The notes under the pieces are model-generated. The model made no database searches, was not told the DNA's origin, and worked only from the letters and a program-made list of their open reading frames with translations. From Verrucomicrobiales bacterium (lineage in GTDB: Bacteria > Verrucomicrobiota > Verrucomicrobiia > Limisphaerales > J093): a stretch of DNA of 64,000 nt. Positions within the stretch are counted from its first letter, which is position 1. The number at the start of each line of letters is the position of its first letter. The translations under genes were made by a program, and so were the position numbers. Location: positions 62,001 to 126,000 of the forward strand of contig JACKPW010000008.1 of assembly GCA_024233215.1 (NCBI GenBank). The letters run 5' to 3'. Below, piece after piece: positions 1 to 7,542 of this stretch.

Positions 1-840
1 GTGGGAGTCGCGGTCGCCAACACCATGCTGGATCGCGTTCAGGAAATGATCAGCCAACCGGGCGCGCCGAATCTCTACTGGGCCCTTACCGACCTCCCCC
101 CCGGCTACCTCAACGCCTGGCAATCCACCCGTTGGGAGCGGAGTTGCGTCTATGTCGAGTTTCCGGTGCTGCGCGATCCAACCGGCCAGCCGGTGACCCC
201 GGGGGACCTCCGTCGCGCAATCCACGACCTGCAGAACATCGGCGGGCCGCAACTTGGCTGGCTGCCCGAAAACGAGGAACAATCGGTGATGGTCGCGGGA
301 CTCGCCCTGGTCGCCTACCCCAAGGCGCGGGAACAACTCATCGCCGGCGGAAGATCCCCGGAGGAGGTGGACCGGATGCCCGTGTCCCAGGCGTTGGCCG
401 TCTACCTTGGCGAAGCCTATGCCATCCAGCGTGACAACCTGTTCAAGTGGTTCGCCCTGCCCTTCCCCCAGGCACGCAAAGGCATGCAGCAGGCGGAGGA
501 AGACCTCCGGACCGCAGCGATCAACGACCCCATCGGATGTCTGCTGCCCCGTCTTCTGCTGCCCGCGTTGACCCGGGTGCAGGAACGCTTCGTGGAACTG
601 GATCGACGCATCGCCGCGCTGCGCTGTGTCGAAGCCCTCCGCGCTTTCGGAGCGGCCTCCAACCGGCGATTGCCAACATCCCTGTCAGACGCCGGTCTCC
701 TGCCCATCCCCCAGGATCCGGTCACCGGTGCGGCATTCGAATACGAGCTGAACAACGGCGTCGCCCGGATCGAGGGCGTCAAGATCTCGGACGGCAACCG
801 TCCCGGCGCGTTGAGTTACGAGATCACGTTGCGGCCATGA
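1..840 (+). CDS. hypothetical protein, 5' end cut by window
   Basis: The frame is open from the first base to a TGA at 838-840, so the protein probably begins outside the window; the GTG at base 1 is not a supported start. At least 279 residues are present. No catalytic motif is recognisable. The middle holds a charged helical stretch, and the C-terminus (YELNNGVARIEG followed by a beta-like tail) resembles the C-terminal part of pseudopilin-like or DUF1559-style proteins common in Planctomycetes and Verrucomicrobia, but this is only a resemblance. The stop overlaps an ATG at 837 in the frame of the next gene, so the two genes are probably co-transcribed. Coding is supported by strong GC3 and absence of stops; function is unknown. 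Confidence 0.7.
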   Translation: MGVAVANTMLDRVQEMISQPGAPNLYWALTDLPPGYLNAWQSTRWERSCVYVEFPVLRDPTGQPVTPGDLRRAIHDLQNIGGPQLGWLPENEEQSVMVAGLALVAYPKAREQLIAGGRSPEEVDRMPVSQALAVYLGEAYAIQRDNLFKWFALPFPQARKGMQQAEEDLRTAAINDPIGCLLPRLLLPALTRVQERFVELDRRIAALRCVEALRAFGAASNRRLPTSLSDAGLLPIPQDPVTGAAFEYELNNGVARIEGVKISDGNRPGALSYEITLRP

Positions 841-887
841 ACTCACCGTTCCCAATCCATCTGCTTCCGGCAAATCCCGCTAACACC

Positions 888-2237
888 ATGAAAACGCTCT
901 CCCTCTCGATCCTGTTGTCCCTCACCGCAGGCCTGGCACCGCGCCTCGCCTCGGCCGGCGAGATTCCGGCACCGGTCGCCCGGTTCGCCGACGAATACAC
1001 CGTCTGTGCCGCCCGCATCAACCTGGGGGCTTTCGTACCCCAGGCTTGGAGCGACGCCATCCTGCAAGCCGTGCCCAACCAACGGGAGACGTTGACCGTC
1101 CCGCTCGGGCAGTTCACGCAGGGCGCCCAGGGCTGGCTGGACGGTTTCCGCGCGGCCGGTGGACGCGAGGTCTACGTCCTGCTCAGCCTGAGTTACCTCG
1201 GCATGGAGCCGCCCATCCTCGTGATTGCCCCGGTGGCCGCGGGAGGCAATGCGGCGCAACTGCAGAGTCTCCTGACCCCCATCACCGGCGGCTTCAAAGG
1301 CGAATGCCGCATTCTTGACAACTGCGTGGTGGCGGCACCCGCCGGCGTGTGGAACATCCGCGAGACCGCATCCCTGCGACCCGCTTCCCCGAACCTGGAA
1401 GCCGCCCTCGAGAACACCTCGGCGGGCCTGGTCCAGGTTGCCTTTGCCCCCTACCCCGAGGCCGCCCGGGTGCTCGAGGAAATGATGCCCCGGTTGCCGG
1501 CCGTGGTGGGCGGCGGCTCCGTCACCGCGCTGAGCCAGGGGCTGCGCTGGGCCGGTGTCTCCCTGCAGGCCCCTCCGGCGATCGGCCTCGACCTGGTGGT
1601 GCAATCCAAGGACGCAGAGTCCGCTTCGGCTTTGCGCGACGTTTGCACCCGCGGGTTGAACGCGCTTGGAGCGATCCCGGATGTTCGGAAGAACCTGCCC
1701 GGCTGGCCGGTAATCCAGGCAGCACTGACCCCGACCGCAGACGGCAACCGCCTCCACTTGCAGATCAACCAGCAACAGCTCACCACCATCGCCAATCAAT
1801 TGCTGGTGCCGGCGCTGGCCGAGGCCCGTCAGAAGGCCACGCGAATCATGGTTCTGAACCAGCTCAAACAGATCGCGCTGGGGCTGATCATGTACGCCAA
1901 CGATCACAAGGAACAACTGCCGGAGCGTCTGGGGCAAATCCTGCCGTATGTGGGAGCACCCGCCGTCCTCCTGCTCCCGGAGTCCCCGGAGCAGCCGCCG
2001 GCAGACCTGATGCAACAGGACGAGACGGCACGCGAAACCTGGATCAACAACCACACACCCTTCGTGCTCCGATTCGGCGGCACCTCGCTGAAGTCAATCA
2101 AGGATCCCGCCTCCACCATTCTGGTTCACCAGAAGCCGGAAACCGCCATCGACGGCAGGGTCGGCGCCGCCTTCGCCGACGGCCACGCGGAACTCCTGTC
2201 CACCGAAGCCCTGGCAGCAAGGCTGAAGTCGCAGTAG
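888..2237 (+). CDS. secreted hypothetical protein with DUF1559-like C-terminal segment
   Basis: The protein has 449 residues. The start at 888 gives a clean signal peptide: MKTLSLSILLSLTAGL, a small-residue cleavage region, then mature GEIPAPV. An earlier in-frame ATG at 837 overlaps the upstream stop as ATGA and cannot be excluded, but it would place 17 extra residues before the signal. The C-terminal third contains NQLKQIALGLIMYANDH and ends with AAFADGHAELL, resembling the N-terminal helix and H-x-DG-type end of DUF1559 prepilin-like proteins in this phylum, here moved to the end of the chain. It probably acts in the periplasm or at the surface, and is likely in one transcription unit with the preceding gene. 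No enzyme motif is seen. Confidence 0.75.
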   Translation: MKTLSLSILLSLTAGLAPRLASAGEIPAPVARFADEYTVCAARINLGAFVPQAWSDAILQAVPNQRETLTVPLGQFTQGAQGWLDGFRAAGGREVYVLLSLSYLGMEPPILVIAPVAAGGNAAQLQSLLTPITGGFKGECRILDNCVVAAPAGVWNIRETASLRPASPNLEAALENTSAGLVQVAFAPYPEAARVLEEMMPRLPAVVGGGSVTALSQGLRWAGVSLQAPPAIGLDLVVQSKDAESASALRDVCTRGLNALGAIPDVRKNLPGWPVIQAALTPTADGNRLHLQINQQQLTTIANQLLVPALAEARQKATRIMVLNQLKQIALGLIMYANDHKEQLPERLGQILPYVGAPAVLLLPESPEQPPADLMQQDETARETWINNHTPFVLRFGGTSLKSIKDPASTILVHQKPETAIDGRVGAAFADGHAELLSTEALAARLKSQ

Positions 2238-2341
2238 GCAGCGCGAAGGCAGCCGGGCCTGCGGATCCCGCGGAGCGTCGTGGACTGCGCGCGATCCCAA
2301 TCGCCGCTTTCTCTCCCAGCGGTATCCATGCCCGTGGCATT

Positions 2342-2488
2342 GGGGAGCGCGGCCGGCCCGGCTGCTCCCGTCGGCGGCTCGCCGAGGGGCCCTCCGGAAG
2401 GTGCGCTGTCACCGGATGCTGAGCCTCCGCACAACTCGGCAGTGACCGGCGTGCCGCCGGCCACGGCACGGGACCCGAGCGCGCTCCC
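2342..2488 (+). repeat. 148-bp dispersed repeat, copy 1 of 3
   Basis: The copy begins GGGGAGCGCGGCCGGCCCGG and ends GCGCGCTCCC, so the ends form an inverted repeat (GGGAGCGCG at both ends). It contains a second, internal GCCGCCGGCC palindrome near the right end. It is closely similar over its whole length to 17182-17329 and 39587-39734, all in the same orientation and all directly after a gene's 3' end. No open frame is shared between copies. This looks like a REP- or MITE-like non-coding element; no transposase is present in the window. Confidence 0.8.
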
Positions 2489-2632
2489 ATGGCGGGACTG
2501 CATCGTGACGGCTCAGGCGAAAGCGGGGGTCGAGATTGAGTGCTCAGCCTGAATCCTGCGTTTGCCGGAGGGAGAACTCCAACCCCGCCGAAGCGTGGGG
2601 TGTCGTCGGCTGGTTCGGAGCGACGGAAGAGG

Positions 2633-2681
2633 AAAGCGGCGAAGGCTGGCGCTTTTCGCCGCACTCCACGACCTCGCGGAG
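2633..2681 (+). repeat. palindromic intergenic repeat (AAGCGG family), copy 1
   Basis: The stem GCGGCGAA pairs with TTCGCCGC. The same element at 60440-60488 has GCGGTGAA pairing with TTCACCGC, so one base pair has changed on both sides with pairing kept. The flanks (CGCACTCCA, ACCTCGCG) are also conserved. Confidence 0.7.
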
Positions 2682-2854
2682 ATCGCGCGTTTCCGGGCGT
2701 TCAAGCAAGGTGACGTCAGCGGTCGGGCCCTTGCCCTCAGACCCCAACACACGATCCGCGCGAATCCGTGTCTGATGCACCTGTGAAAGAAGCGAGACAG
2801 GCCGGCGCCCAACGGCTAATAATGCCGACCACAACCATGACGACGGAACCGGCC

Positions 2855-5743
2855 ATGAAGAAGCCCCCGCGACCGCGGACCACGATCCTCCGCCATCGAC
2901 TCGCAATCGCGGCCGTCTGCGGCAGCCTGCCACTCGCAACGGCGGCGGACCTCGGGACCGATCCCCACCCGCCTTCGCCCGAGACCGAGTACCGGCAGGT
3001 CATCGAGGCCGACTGGCTCCAGCAGCTCGCCCGGGCCTGCTCCAACAATGACGGATCACGCATCACCCCGGAGATGGATGCCGCCGGGGCCTGCGACGGT
3101 GTGAAGGACGAGGAAACCGGATTTCATACGGACCGACAGGAGAACCCCTGGTGGCAGGTGGACCTCGGCAAGTCCGCGCCACTCACTCGCATTGTTTTGC
3201 ACAACGCCCGCGACTGTCGGGAGCGCGCGCGCAACCTGCGAATCCTCGTTTCGGAAGAAGGCAACACCTGGCAGGAAGTCCATCGCCAGGACGGCCGGGT
3301 CTTCGGAGGAGCAACCGACGGCAACCCGTTGGTGGTCCCACTTCAGGACAAGGCTGCGCGGTTCGTCCGGGTGACTTTGCCCGACACCGAATACCTGCAC
3401 TTGAACGAGGTGGAGGTCTACGCGGCAGGAGATCCGGATCGGAACCTGGCCCTCGGAAAACGGGCCACCCAAAGCAGCGTCAGCAAGTGGTCCACCGCAC
3501 CGGCGGACTGGCAACCGGGCTTACGCCCCGAAGCGGTGAAGGTGGAGGCGACGAAGGCACTCAACCGGGCGGAGCAACTGCGGGTCGACCTGAGCGGCAC
3601 GCCCGGTGTCCCTGACCTCCACGCGGAAGCAGCGGCGTTGCAGGCGCTGCGGGCGGAAGTCAGCGGAGTGGACGCTGCGGATGCCGATGCCGCCCAGGCG
3701 CTCTATCTCAGGATCCGACGGGTCGGTCGGGAACTGGCGCTCAAGAATCCCCTGCTGATCTCGCAGCCGATCCTGTTCCTGATGCGCCCGCGTTATGCCG
3801 GCCACGGCCAGATGCTCTATGAGTATGTGGGCTGGTTTTATCGCAACGGGCCGCCCCGGTCTGACGCCGGAGTGTATGTCCTCGAGGAACCCGGGCGCAG
3901 CATGAAGACCCGCACCCTGGTGCCGAACTCGGCGTTGCAGGGCCATTTCGTGACCCTGTCCCTCTCCTACGATGCACAGAAGGTCTACTTCGCCTTCGCC
4001 GATCCCTCGGGAAAACCAAGCTACGGTCCCGGCTTCGTCCCGGTCCCGGAAGAACCCGGCGTGAAGTACGGGTCGTTTCACCTCATGGCGGTGAATGCCG
4101 ACGGTTCGCAGCTGCGGCAGTTGACTGACGGCCCGCGCGACGACTTCGATCCCTGCCCGCTACCGGACGGCGGCATTGCGTTCATGTCCACGCGGCGGGG
4201 CGGCAAGAACCGGTGCGGCGGTGGAAATCCCGAGGCCATCCATGTCCTGCACCGCATGGATGCGGACGGCAACAACATCCGGACACTGTCGTTCCACGAA
4301 ACCAACGAGTGGCATCCCTTTGTCCTGAACGACGGCCGCCTCATCTACACACGATGGGATTACGTGGACCGCGATGCCGCCTGTTTCCACGGCCTGTGGA
4401 CCTGCAACCCCGACGGCAGCACTCCGGCGATCCTGTTCGGCAACTACACCCGCCTGCCGTGGGCCTGTTACCAACCGAAGCCCATCCCGGGTTCACGCAA
4501 GATCCTGTTCGTCGGCGGCGGACATCATTCCATCGTGGGCGGCACGCTGTGTCTGCTCGATCCGGACCGCGTGGAGCTGGATTCCCAGACGGGGGAGGAT
4601 CGTCGGGAAGCGTTCGAGTGCCTGACGCCGGGGGTCTGCTTCCCCGAGGCCCAGGGCTGGCCAAAGAGTTATTTCTACAGTCCCTGGCCGCTGTCGGAGA
4701 ACCATTACCTCGTGGCCTTCAGCCATGAACCGTTGAGCGGTCAATACACCGGCACCGCCAAGGAGGGAGAGACCGGCTTGTACTACTACGACCGGTTCGG
4801 CAACCTGGAGCTGTTGTTCCGCCGCGAAGGCATCTCGGCCGCTTACCCGATTCCCTTCGCGCCACGGGCGTGTCCGCCGAACCGGGTCAGCCCGGCCAAC
4901 CCGGACCTCGGGGATGAAGGCGAGTTCCTGCTCTCAAACGTGAATGAGAGCCTTTATCCAATGCCGGTGAACCGGCCCATCGTCCAACTGCGCGTCTTTC
5001 AACTCCTGCCCAAATCCCGGACCGACAACCAGAGCGATCCGCCGATCAGCCATCAGTTCGCTTACGGTCCCAATGCCCGGATGCTGCTGGGCACGGTTCC
5101 GGTGGAATCGGATGGATCGGCCTACTTCCGCGCGCCGGCGGGAAAACCGCTGTATTTCCAGGCGGTGGACAATGATGGGCGCGCGGTGCAGAGCATGCGT
5201 TCCCTGGTGTATCTGCAGCCGGGGGAACGCCGGAGTTGCGTGGGTTGTCATGAACGACCAGGGACCGTGTCCGCACCGCACCAGACGCTGGCATTCGCCC
5301 GACCGCCTTCCACGCTGGAACCGGGTCCGGACGGGACCCTGCCGTTCGGCTATCCGCGGTTGATCCAACCGATCCTCGACCGGCACTGCGTGCGCTGCCA
5401 CGACGGTTCTTCCGGACCCGACAAGAGCGAACTCGTCCTCAGCGGAGAACCATCCGGCAAGGGCGCGCTCGCGTGGAACCGGTCCTACAAGAACCTGGAA
5501 CCGTATCTCGGCCTGCACATGCCCACCGTCAGCCTCCCCGGCCAGATCGGCGCCGACCGCAGCAAGCTGGCCGGCGTCCTGACCGACGAGGCGCATCGCA
5601 AGTATATCGAACTGCCCGATGCGGAACTCCGCACGATCTATCTCTGGCTGGACGCGAATGCGCCGTACTACGGGAGCTATGAAGTGCCGGATTTGCTGGC
5701 GCAGAAGCTCGGCCGGGAGATTGCTCCGCCCGTGTTTCAGTAG
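2855..5743 (+). CDS. HzsA-related secreted discoidin / cytochrome-c-type protein
   Basis: The protein has 962 residues. The start at 2855 gives a basic n-region and hydrophobic core (RLAIAAVCGSLPLATA), a signal peptide; earlier starts only add unconserved residues. Residues about 50-195 form an F5/8 type C (discoidin) domain (WWQVDLGK, LTRIVLHN, LNEVEVYA). The middle is a TolB/beta-propeller-like region related to the HzsA (hydrazine synthase alpha) middle domain, with LIYTRWDYVDRDAACFHG. Two haem-c CxxCH motifs follow: CVGCH at about 795-799 and CVRCH at about 845-849. Family knowledge: HzsA-related proteins are abundant in Planctomycetes and Verrucomicrobia that do not perform anammox, and their substrate is unknown. 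It is inferred to be a periplasmic redox or carbohydrate-associated protein; hydrazine synthesis is not implied. Confidence 0.85.
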   Translation: MKKPPRPRTTILRHRLAIAAVCGSLPLATAADLGTDPHPPSPETEYRQVIEADWLQQLARACSNNDGSRITPEMDAAGACDGVKDEETGFHTDRQENPWWQVDLGKSAPLTRIVLHNARDCRERARNLRILVSEEGNTWQEVHRQDGRVFGGATDGNPLVVPLQDKAARFVRVTLPDTEYLHLNEVEVYAAGDPDRNLALGKRATQSSVSKWSTAPADWQPGLRPEAVKVEATKALNRAEQLRVDLSGTPGVPDLHAEAAALQALRAEVSGVDAADADAAQALYLRIRRVGRELALKNPLLISQPILFLMRPRYAGHGQMLYEYVGWFYRNGPPRSDAGVYVLEEPGRSMKTRTLVPNSALQGHFVTLSLSYDAQKVYFAFADPSGKPSYGPGFVPVPEEPGVKYGSFHLMAVNADGSQLRQLTDGPRDDFDPCPLPDGGIAFMSTRRGGKNRCGGGNPEAIHVLHRMDADGNNIRTLSFHETNEWHPFVLNDGRLIYTRWDYVDRDAACFHGLWTCNPDGSTPAILFGNYTRLPWACYQPKPIPGSRKILFVGGGHHSIVGGTLCLLDPDRVELDSQTGEDRREAFECLTPGVCFPEAQGWPKSYFYSPWPLSENHYLVAFSHEPLSGQYTGTAKEGETGLYYYDRFGNLELLFRREGISAAYPIPFAPRACPPNRVSPANPDLGDEGEFLLSNVNESLYPMPVNRPIVQLRVFQLLPKSRTDNQSDPPISHQFAYGPNARMLLGTVPVESDGSAYFRAPAGKPLYFQAVDNDGRAVQSMRSLVYLQPGERRSCVGCHERPGTVSAPHQTLAFARPPSTLEPGPDGTLPFGYPRLIQPILDRHCVRCHDGSSGPDKSELVLSGEPSGKGALAWNRSYKNLEPYLGLHMPTVSLPGQIGADRSKLAGVLTDEAHRKYIELPDAELRTIYLWLDANAPYYGSYEVPDLLAQKLGREIAPPVFQ

Positions 5744-5795
5744 GGGGTGGCGGCGGATTGGCATCCGTGGGGCTCTCGGTTTGAGCGGCAGGGTT

Positions 5796-5820
5796 CGGTG
5801 AACACCAGTTCGCCGCTACG
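5796..5820 (-). repeat. stop-codon-embedded CCGTAG hairpin, copy 1
   Basis: On the minus strand CCGTAG (5820-5815) is followed by a hairpin with stem CGGCGAAC / GTTCACCG (one G-T pair) and loop TGGT. The TAG is the stop codon of the minus-strand gene ending at 5816. The same arrangement occurs at 35324-35355 and 37968-37990. Confidence 0.75.
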
Positions 5821-6769
5821 GGCGTTTCACCCCCGCCACCCAGTTCTCCCAGTCAAACCCAGTGTTGCCCGGTGGTGCGGCGTTCCGCAGCTTCGTCTGC
5901 CAGGTGCCATCCGCTTTCCGCTCCCACTCGAACTCGAACCACGCCAGCGCGCCCCCCGCGTACTCGGGTTCCTGCGGCCACGACGACGGCAGGTCAAACC
6001 CCATGAAATCCGCGTAGATCAGCCAGACCGCGAACTTGCCCGCCGAACCAGGCTGCCCCTCGCCAAGCGGGATTTTCAAATCATCCGACCGCGCCACGTG
6101 CACCACCGTATGCCCATCCACCGCACCCCGAACATCCCCCGGATGCCACTCGGCCGAAACGAACGGAGCCGCGCGCGTGGCTCCGGTCTCGTTTCCCTCG
6201 GCGTCGTAGCTGCGGATGAGCACCGCGGCGAAATCGTTATCGACGCCCTTGCCGGGATCGACGCCGCCATAGCGTTCCACCCGCTCCTTGCCGGGCAACC
6301 GCAGCAGGCAAGGCAGGTTTGGCCAAAGCCAGCGTTCGTTCGCGTCCCACACGCGAACCTGACTCATCCAGGCGTAATCCGGAAACGCGAGACGGTTGTT
6401 CCAGAACTCCCGCGACATCTCATCCCGCGGCCGGGTCAAGGTGATGGAAACCGCGGCGAAGGCCGGTTCTTCCGAAGGCACAATCATCCGCGTCTCAATG
6501 GCGCCCTTGAGGATCGGATGACGACGACGCTGATCTGGCAGGCCCGGATCATGCGGCGGCCAGAAGACGTCGAAGTCCAGGGCTTCCTGGCAGGCCACCG
6601 TCTCCTGCTTCCCCGTGCCGGTAGCGGGAACGTCAGTCATCAAACGCTCAATGGCCGGCCGGATTTCGTCGAAGCGGTAATCCCGCGCCATCACCCTGCC
6701 CTGGGCATCCAGCAGGATGAAATCAGGCGCCCAGGTGGCCTCATACAGGAACCATCCTTCGATACCCAC
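5816..6769 (-). CDS. C-terminal fragment of a frame-disrupted carboxypeptidase-regulatory-like protein
   Basis: This is the third piece of a gene whose start is at 9893. The frame opens with WFLYEATWAPDFILLD and continues to a Pro-TAG stop embedded in a palindrome. It joins the previous piece if one G is added to a G run near 6763 (minus-strand reading ...LTGGVGIEGW...). The last 200 residues resemble CBM9-like or DUF-type carbohydrate-binding domains (MSQVRVWDANERWLW, VWLIYADFMGFDLP, WFEFEWERKADGTW), suggesting the protein ends in a sugar-binding or esterase-associated module; this is inference. The 317-residue frame used alone would start at a GTG with no signal sequence, so a separate gene is unlikely. 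Confidence 0.6.
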   Translation of the reverse strand: MGIEGWFLYEATWAPDFILLDAQGRVMARDYRFDEIRPAIERLMTDVPATGTGKQETVACQEALDFDVFWPPHDPGLPDQRRRHPILKGAIETRMIVPSEEPAFAAVSITLTRPRDEMSREFWNNRLAFPDYAWMSQVRVWDANERWLWPNLPCLLRLPGKERVERYGGVDPGKGVDNDFAAVLIRSYDAEGNETGATRAAPFVSAEWHPGDVRGAVDGHTVVHVARSDDLKIPLGEGQPGSAGKFAVWLIYADFMGFDLPSSWPQEPEYAGGALAWFEFEWERKADGTWQTKLRNAAPPGNTGFDWENWVAGVKRP

Positions 6770-7542
6770 GCCCCCGTCAGGCCGTCAAGTTGGTTGGAAT
6801 CGCGAAACCTCATCGTTAGGAAGGACGCCCTCAGGTCCACCGACCGAACCGGGTTCGCTACCACCGCCCGACCCGTGATGATTCGTCCCTGACTGTGGAT
6901 GTTGGTCTCCACCGTCTCACGATCAAAGACCTCCACCCGGGCCAACCGCCGGCCGAAGGGGTATTCCACCGGGGGAGGAACGATTCTGCCGGGGATTTCC
7001 GGTGGTAACTCGGGCAGACGCGGCGTGCGCAGCCAGATTTCCCATTCGCCCTGAGCAGGCCCTGGAAAGTGGTAACGGCCCTCCTTGTCCGTGCGCGTCT
7101 GAGCGCTCCACTCGAACGACGGCTTCTGCACCGTTTCGCTGCCGCGACAGAGTCCCAGCAACTGATTCGTCCAGGCCTGCCCGCCCAACGTCAGCACGCC
7201 GTGGATGCCAGGCAGCGGTTTGACGTTGAGGGGCTCGCCCGCAGACGCGGCCCGTTGCGCGGGGACTCCGTTCGGGGTGGCCTGTGACAGGCGTGACTTC
7301 AGCGGAATCACGCCCAAGTCCAAAGGCGCGGCGGCGTCGGTGAGGTTCGTGGTGATCGTCACGGGAACCGCCGTACCGCCGATCAACTCGTGCCTGCTGG
7401 GATCGCGATAGAGTTCGAGGACGAGTTGATAAGAGCGTGGTTCGGCATAGGGGACCAAGATCGAACCATCCGGAGCCGGTAGTCCCGCAGCCATGACCGG
7501 CGGTGTCCTGCTGCGATCGACCAGCAACACCTCCATCGCCAT
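6691..7542 (-). CDS. middle fragment of the frame-disrupted carboxypeptidase-regulatory-like protein
   Basis: This is the second piece of the 9893-5816 gene. Coding sense starts before the ATG at 7542: the same frame reads SVKARAVWPDESLQPDWMAM from about 7600, so the ATG is internal. It carries a TQTRTDKEGRYHFPGPAQGEWEI-type motif (shown here as the pattern T-D-x-E-G-R-Y-x-F), the signature of a carboxypeptidase-regulatory-like (CarboxypepD_reg) beta-sandwich. It connects to the upstream piece by a one-base change somewhere between 7595 and 7640, and to the downstream piece near 6763. Whether the breaks are genuine or sequencing errors cannot be decided from one sequence. Confidence 0.55.
   Translation of the reverse strand: MAMEVLLVDRSRTPPVMAAGLPAPDGSILVPYAEPRSYQLVLELYRDPSRHELIGGTAVPVTITTNLTDAAAPLDLGVIPLKSRLSQATPNGVPAQRAASAGEPLNVKPLPGIHGVLTLGGQAWTNQLLGLCRGSETVQKPSFEWSAQTRTDKEGRYHFPGPAQGEWEIWLRTPRLPELPPEIPGRIVPPPVEYPFGRRLARVEVFDRETVETNIHSQGRIITGRAVVANPVRSVDLRASFLTMRFRDSNQLDGLTGAWVSKDGSCMRPPGRLISSCWMPRAG

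Larger units (their letters stand above)
2238..2854. other. 617-bp intergenic stretch made of dispersed repeats
   Basis: No credible gene lies here. At 2275-2311 is a segment (GCGTCGTGGACTGCG, then AATCGCCGCTTT) that also occurs at 60487-60520. A 147-bp repeat copy fills 2342-2488, and a palindromic element lies at 2633-2681. Nothing recognisable lies between them. The start of the following gene at 2855 has no strong Shine-Dalgarno sequence. Confidence 0.6.
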
